17,142 nt of DNA from NCBI GenBank assembly GCA_946482545.1, contig CAMLRX010000114.1:1-17142 (forward strand). Direction: 5' to 3'. Of this stretch, positions 14,970-17,142 are shown piece after piece. Origin of the DNA: an uncultured Flavihumibacter sp. (GTDB lineage: Bacteria > Bacteroidota > Bacteroidia > Chitinophagales > Chitinophagaceae). The translations under genes and the position numbers were made by a program. The first letter of the stretch is position 1. Each line of letters starts with the position of its first letter. The notes under the pieces were generated by a model. It did not search any database, had not been told where the DNA came from, and was given only the letters and a program-made list of their open reading frames with translations.

Positions 14970-16754
14970 TCAGTTGTAGATCTTATCTATCACATCGGCG
15001 TATTTTTCAAGGATCACCTTTCGTTTGAGTTTGAGGGTGGGCGTTAGCTCACCGCTTTCCACCGTCCATTCTTTGGGAAGGAGTTCCACCTTTTTGATCT
15101 GTTCCACGTGGTTGAAAAGTTTGTTGTAACGTTCAACGGTGTCTTTGATCTGCTCCACTACTTCAGGGTCTTTGATAACGGCTTCGTTGCCCGGATAAGT
15201 GCGTCCTTTTTGTTTGTATTGCTCGCGGAGGATGTTGAAAGCCGGAACGATGAGGGCGGAAGGAAACTTTTGTCCGGCACCCACCACCATGATCTGCTCA
15301 ATCATGCGGGACTCCTTCATTTTATTCTCAATGGGTTGGGGCGCAACATATTTACCACCGGAGGTTTTGAAGATTTCTTTCTTCCTGTCCGTGATTTTGA
15401 GGAAGCGGTCGTCTATCATGCAGCCGATGTCTCCGGTATGGAACCAACCATCGGTGATCACTTCAGCGGTGAGGTCGGGACGTTTGTAATAACCCATCAT
15501 TACGTTGTCGCCCTTGCAGCAGATTTCTCCGTCTTCTTCGAATTTAACGTCCACGCCTCTGATCAGCGGACCAACGGTACCGAACATACGGTTCTGTGCT
15601 TTAAACCTGTTCACGCTGATTACCGGGGAAGTTTCGGTTAAGCCGTATCCTTCCATGACTACGATCTCGCCGGAAGTAAAAATTTTCAGCAGTTTTACCT
15701 GGCAAGCCGCGGCCCCGGTCACAATGGCTTTGATGTTACCGCCCAGTGCTTCCTGCCATTTACTGAAGATCAGTTTCCGCGCGATTTTTAATTGCAGGTT
15801 GTACCACCAGCCTTGGTTGGTATTGAGTTCAAACCGGGTACCGAGTCCGAGTGCCCAGAAGAACAATGCTTTTTTGATGCCTTTGAGGTCCTGGGCCTTA
15901 GCCATGATCTTTTCGTAGGTCTTTTCCAGCAAACGGGGAACAGTAGTGAACACGGCAGGTTTCACTTCTTTAAGGTTGTCGCCGATCGTCTCCATACTTT
16001 CCGCATAATAAATGGAAATGCCGGTATAAAGGAAAACATACGTGACCATCTTCTCGAAGATGTGGTTCAGGGGCAGGAAACTTAATGCCCGCTGTCCGCG
16101 GATATCAATTTCATCGAACACTTCCAGGCAGTTCATTACATTGCTCAGGATGTTTTTGTGGCTCAGCATAACGCCTTTGGGTGTACCCGTGGTACCGGAA
16201 GTATAAATGATGGTGGCGAGGTCCTCGTATCCGATCTGTGCGGTTCTGGGGGAGATTTCAGCCAGACTTTCAGGTGTGGCTTTATCAAGCAAACTGGCCC
16301 AATGGATGGCTCCTTCCACTTGTTCGAAAGTATAAATATGTTGCAGGTTGGGAAGTTTTTCCCGGATACTTTGCACTTTTTCAAAAAGATCTGCATCGTT
16401 CACGAAGATCATTTTTACTTCCGCATCGTTCAGTACGAATTCAAGTTCCTGCAGGTTAATGGTGGGATAGATGGGGGCCAGTACTGCTCCGGTTTGCTGA
16501 ACGGCAAGGTCCACGATCATCCATTCCGGCCGGTTTTTGGAGATGATGGCGACCTTATCCCTGCGTTCAATGCTCATATCATGCCCTGAAATGCCTTCGG
16601 AGATAAGTCCCGCTGCCAGTTGTTCCACAGTATCATGTACTTCCTGTGTACTGAATTTACGCCACTGCCCATTGTATTTTCCGGCCAGCATGGCCTCCTG
16701 CGGAGCGTTATCTAATTGCCAGGCAATGCAATCGAATAGTCTTTGGGGCTTCAT
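14970..16754 (-). CDS. Long-chain fatty acid-CoA ligase (AMP-binding, FadD15-like)
   Basis: This enzyme activates fatty acids: it forms acyl-AMP from ATP and the acid, then transfers the acyl group to coenzyme A for lipid synthesis or beta-oxidation. The 594-residue protein has the full set of adenylating-enzyme motifs: the P-loop YTSGTTGTPKG (184-194), the LPLNHIFE block near 227, YGLTE (370-374), GWFHTGD (436-442) and ITDRKKEIFKTSGGKYVAP (454-472). The C-terminal domain has LTPTLKLKRK, whose lysine near 575-577 is the likely adenylation lysine. Insertions and length match the bacterial FACL/LC-FACS group rather than short acetyl-CoA synthetases. Transcription is convergent with rmuC, with only 2 bases between stop codons. 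There are no functional partners nearby, and the substrate chain length cannot be read from sequence. The 237 bases upstream hold no gene. Confidence 0.92.
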   Translation of the reverse strand: MKPQRLFDCIAWQLDNAPQEAMLAGKYNGQWRKFSTQEVHDTVEQLAAGLISEGISGHDMSIERRDKVAIISKNRPEWMIVDLAVQQTGAVLAPIYPTINLQELEFVLNDAEVKMIFVNDADLFEKVQSIREKLPNLQHIYTFEQVEGAIHWASLLDKATPESLAEISPRTAQIGYEDLATIIYTSGTTGTPKGVMLSHKNILSNVMNCLEVFDEIDIRGQRALSFLPLNHIFEKMVTYVFLYTGISIYYAESMETIGDNLKEVKPAVFTTVPRLLEKTYEKIMAKAQDLKGIKKALFFWALGLGTRFELNTNQGWWYNLQLKIARKLIFSKWQEALGGNIKAIVTGAAACQVKLLKIFTSGEIVVMEGYGLTETSPVISVNRFKAQNRMFGTVGPLIRGVDVKFEEDGEICCKGDNVMMGYYKRPDLTAEVITDGWFHTGDIGCMIDDRFLKITDRKKEIFKTSGGKYVAPQPIENKMKESRMIEQIMVVGAGQKFPSALIVPAFNILREQYKQKGRTYPGNEAVIKDPEVVEQIKDTVERYNKLFNHVEQIKKVELLPKEWTVESGELTPTLKLKRKVILEKYADVIDKIYN

Positions 16755-16944
16755 GTCAATCGTTCTTGATGAATAATCTTTGGCTTCGTATATCGTTTCA
16801 ACTGTATTGAATTTACGGGAAATTTATTGAAACAGAAAATCCCATATTAACCATACTCCATGTCGAAATAGGTAGTTGACGATTTGCTATGCCATAACTT
16901 TTCGGAGAGAAGTTGTAGAAGTTTCCCGGGATAGAAAACAAAAA

Positions 16945-16969
16945 GGGGGCATCTGTAAATGATGCCCCC
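16945..16969 (-). terminator. Strong intrinsic terminator after the YceI-family gene
   Basis: GGGGGCATC (16945-16953) and GATGCCCCC (16961-16969) form a perfect 9-bp stem with a 7-base loop. On the minus strand the stem is followed directly by TTTTTGTTTTC, a classic U-tract. It lies 22 bases after the stop of the YceI-family gene and should isolate it from the acyl-CoA synthetase gene. Confidence 0.85.
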
Positions 16970-16991
16970 TCAGGTTTATGTATTATCAATA

Positions 16992-17142
16992 TTATTGCTT
17001 GGTAGCACGGATGTTCAATTTGATGTTCACTTCAGGACGGATGAATTTATCGCCCAAAGATTTATCGTTGCCATAGAACAGGCCCCACTGTGTTCTGTCG
17101 ATATTGAAGTTGGCAGTTGCGGTAGCTTCAGTGTCGCTCAGG
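16992..17142 (-). CDS. YceI-family protein, C-terminal end (partial)
   Basis: Only the last 49 codons are in the window; the start lies beyond the right edge. The translated end contains ATANFNIDRTQWGLFYG, then LGDKFIRPEVNIKLNIRATKQ and a TAA stop. The I-D-R-T-x-W-x-x-x-Y-G block followed by a D-K-F-I-x-x-E-V-x-I-x-L strand is characteristic of YceI-like proteins: periplasmic, lipocalin-shaped barrels that bind polyisoprenoid-type lipids. Function beyond the family cannot be given. It is followed by a strong terminator. Confidence 0.82.
   Translation of the reverse strand, partial: LSDTEATATANFNIDRTQWGLFYGNDKSLGDKFIRPEVNIKLNIRATKQ

Noticed and set aside
16799..16806. TACAGTTG on the minus strand as the acyl-CoA synthetase promoter
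   Set aside because: One mismatch to the -7 consensus and no -33 element at proper spacing; too weak to list as a feature.

Overview
The window looks like chromosomal DNA of a Bacteroidota species, most likely in or near the Chitinophagaceae. The reasons are a SusC/SusD pair, lipoproteins with the 'C-K-K-D/E' start typical of the phylum, perfect TAnnTTTG -7 promoter elements in place of E. coli-type promoters, and weak or absent Shine-Dalgarno sequences. No RNA genes or CRISPR arrays were seen.

Layout. (1) 1-801, minus strand: a tyrosine recombinase of the type that accompanies IS91-like elements. It is cut off just after its LRHT motif, where foreign sequence (perhaps an IS21-like end) begins. 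(2) 826-11096, all minus strand: a polysaccharide utilization locus for beta-mannan or glucomannan. In transcription order it holds a SusC-like TonB-dependent transporter, a SusD-like lipoprotein, a TIG-domain surface glycan-binding lipoprotein, a GH5 (subfamily 7-like) endo-beta-1,4-mannanase, a sodium:solute symporter and a GH130 mannosyl-glucose phosphorylase. (3) 11325-12212, plus strand: an AraC-family regulator, divergent from susC and the likely regulator of the locus. The shared 228-bp intergenic region carries a susC -7 box and a 12-bp direct repeat with a 21-bp period, plus a near-copy next to the susC promoter. (4) 12213-14967: a membrane histidine kinase without an adjacent response regulator, and divergently rmuC, with a Bacteroidota promoter that implies an almost leaderless mRNA. 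(5) 14970-16754, minus strand: a long-chain acyl-CoA synthetase, with a terminator hairpin lying inside the end of rmuC. (6) 16992-17142, minus strand: the C-terminal end of a YceI-family protein, followed by a strong intrinsic terminator.

How the genes work together (inference from known families). Mannan is captured by the surface lipoproteins and imported by SusC/SusD. The GH5 enzyme shortens it in the periplasm, the symporter takes the disaccharides across the inner membrane, and the GH130 enzyme phosphorolyses mannosyl-glucose to mannose 1-phosphate and glucose. The mannobiose 2-epimerase that normally precedes GH130 in this pathway is not in the window. The locus ends at mobile DNA, so the epimerase may lie elsewhere, may have been lost, or may not be needed if glucomannan is the substrate. 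The parts to the right of the AraC gene are ordinary housekeeping genes. I see no wholly new system. The best leads are the candidate regulator operators, the nearly leaderless promoters and the disrupted left edge.
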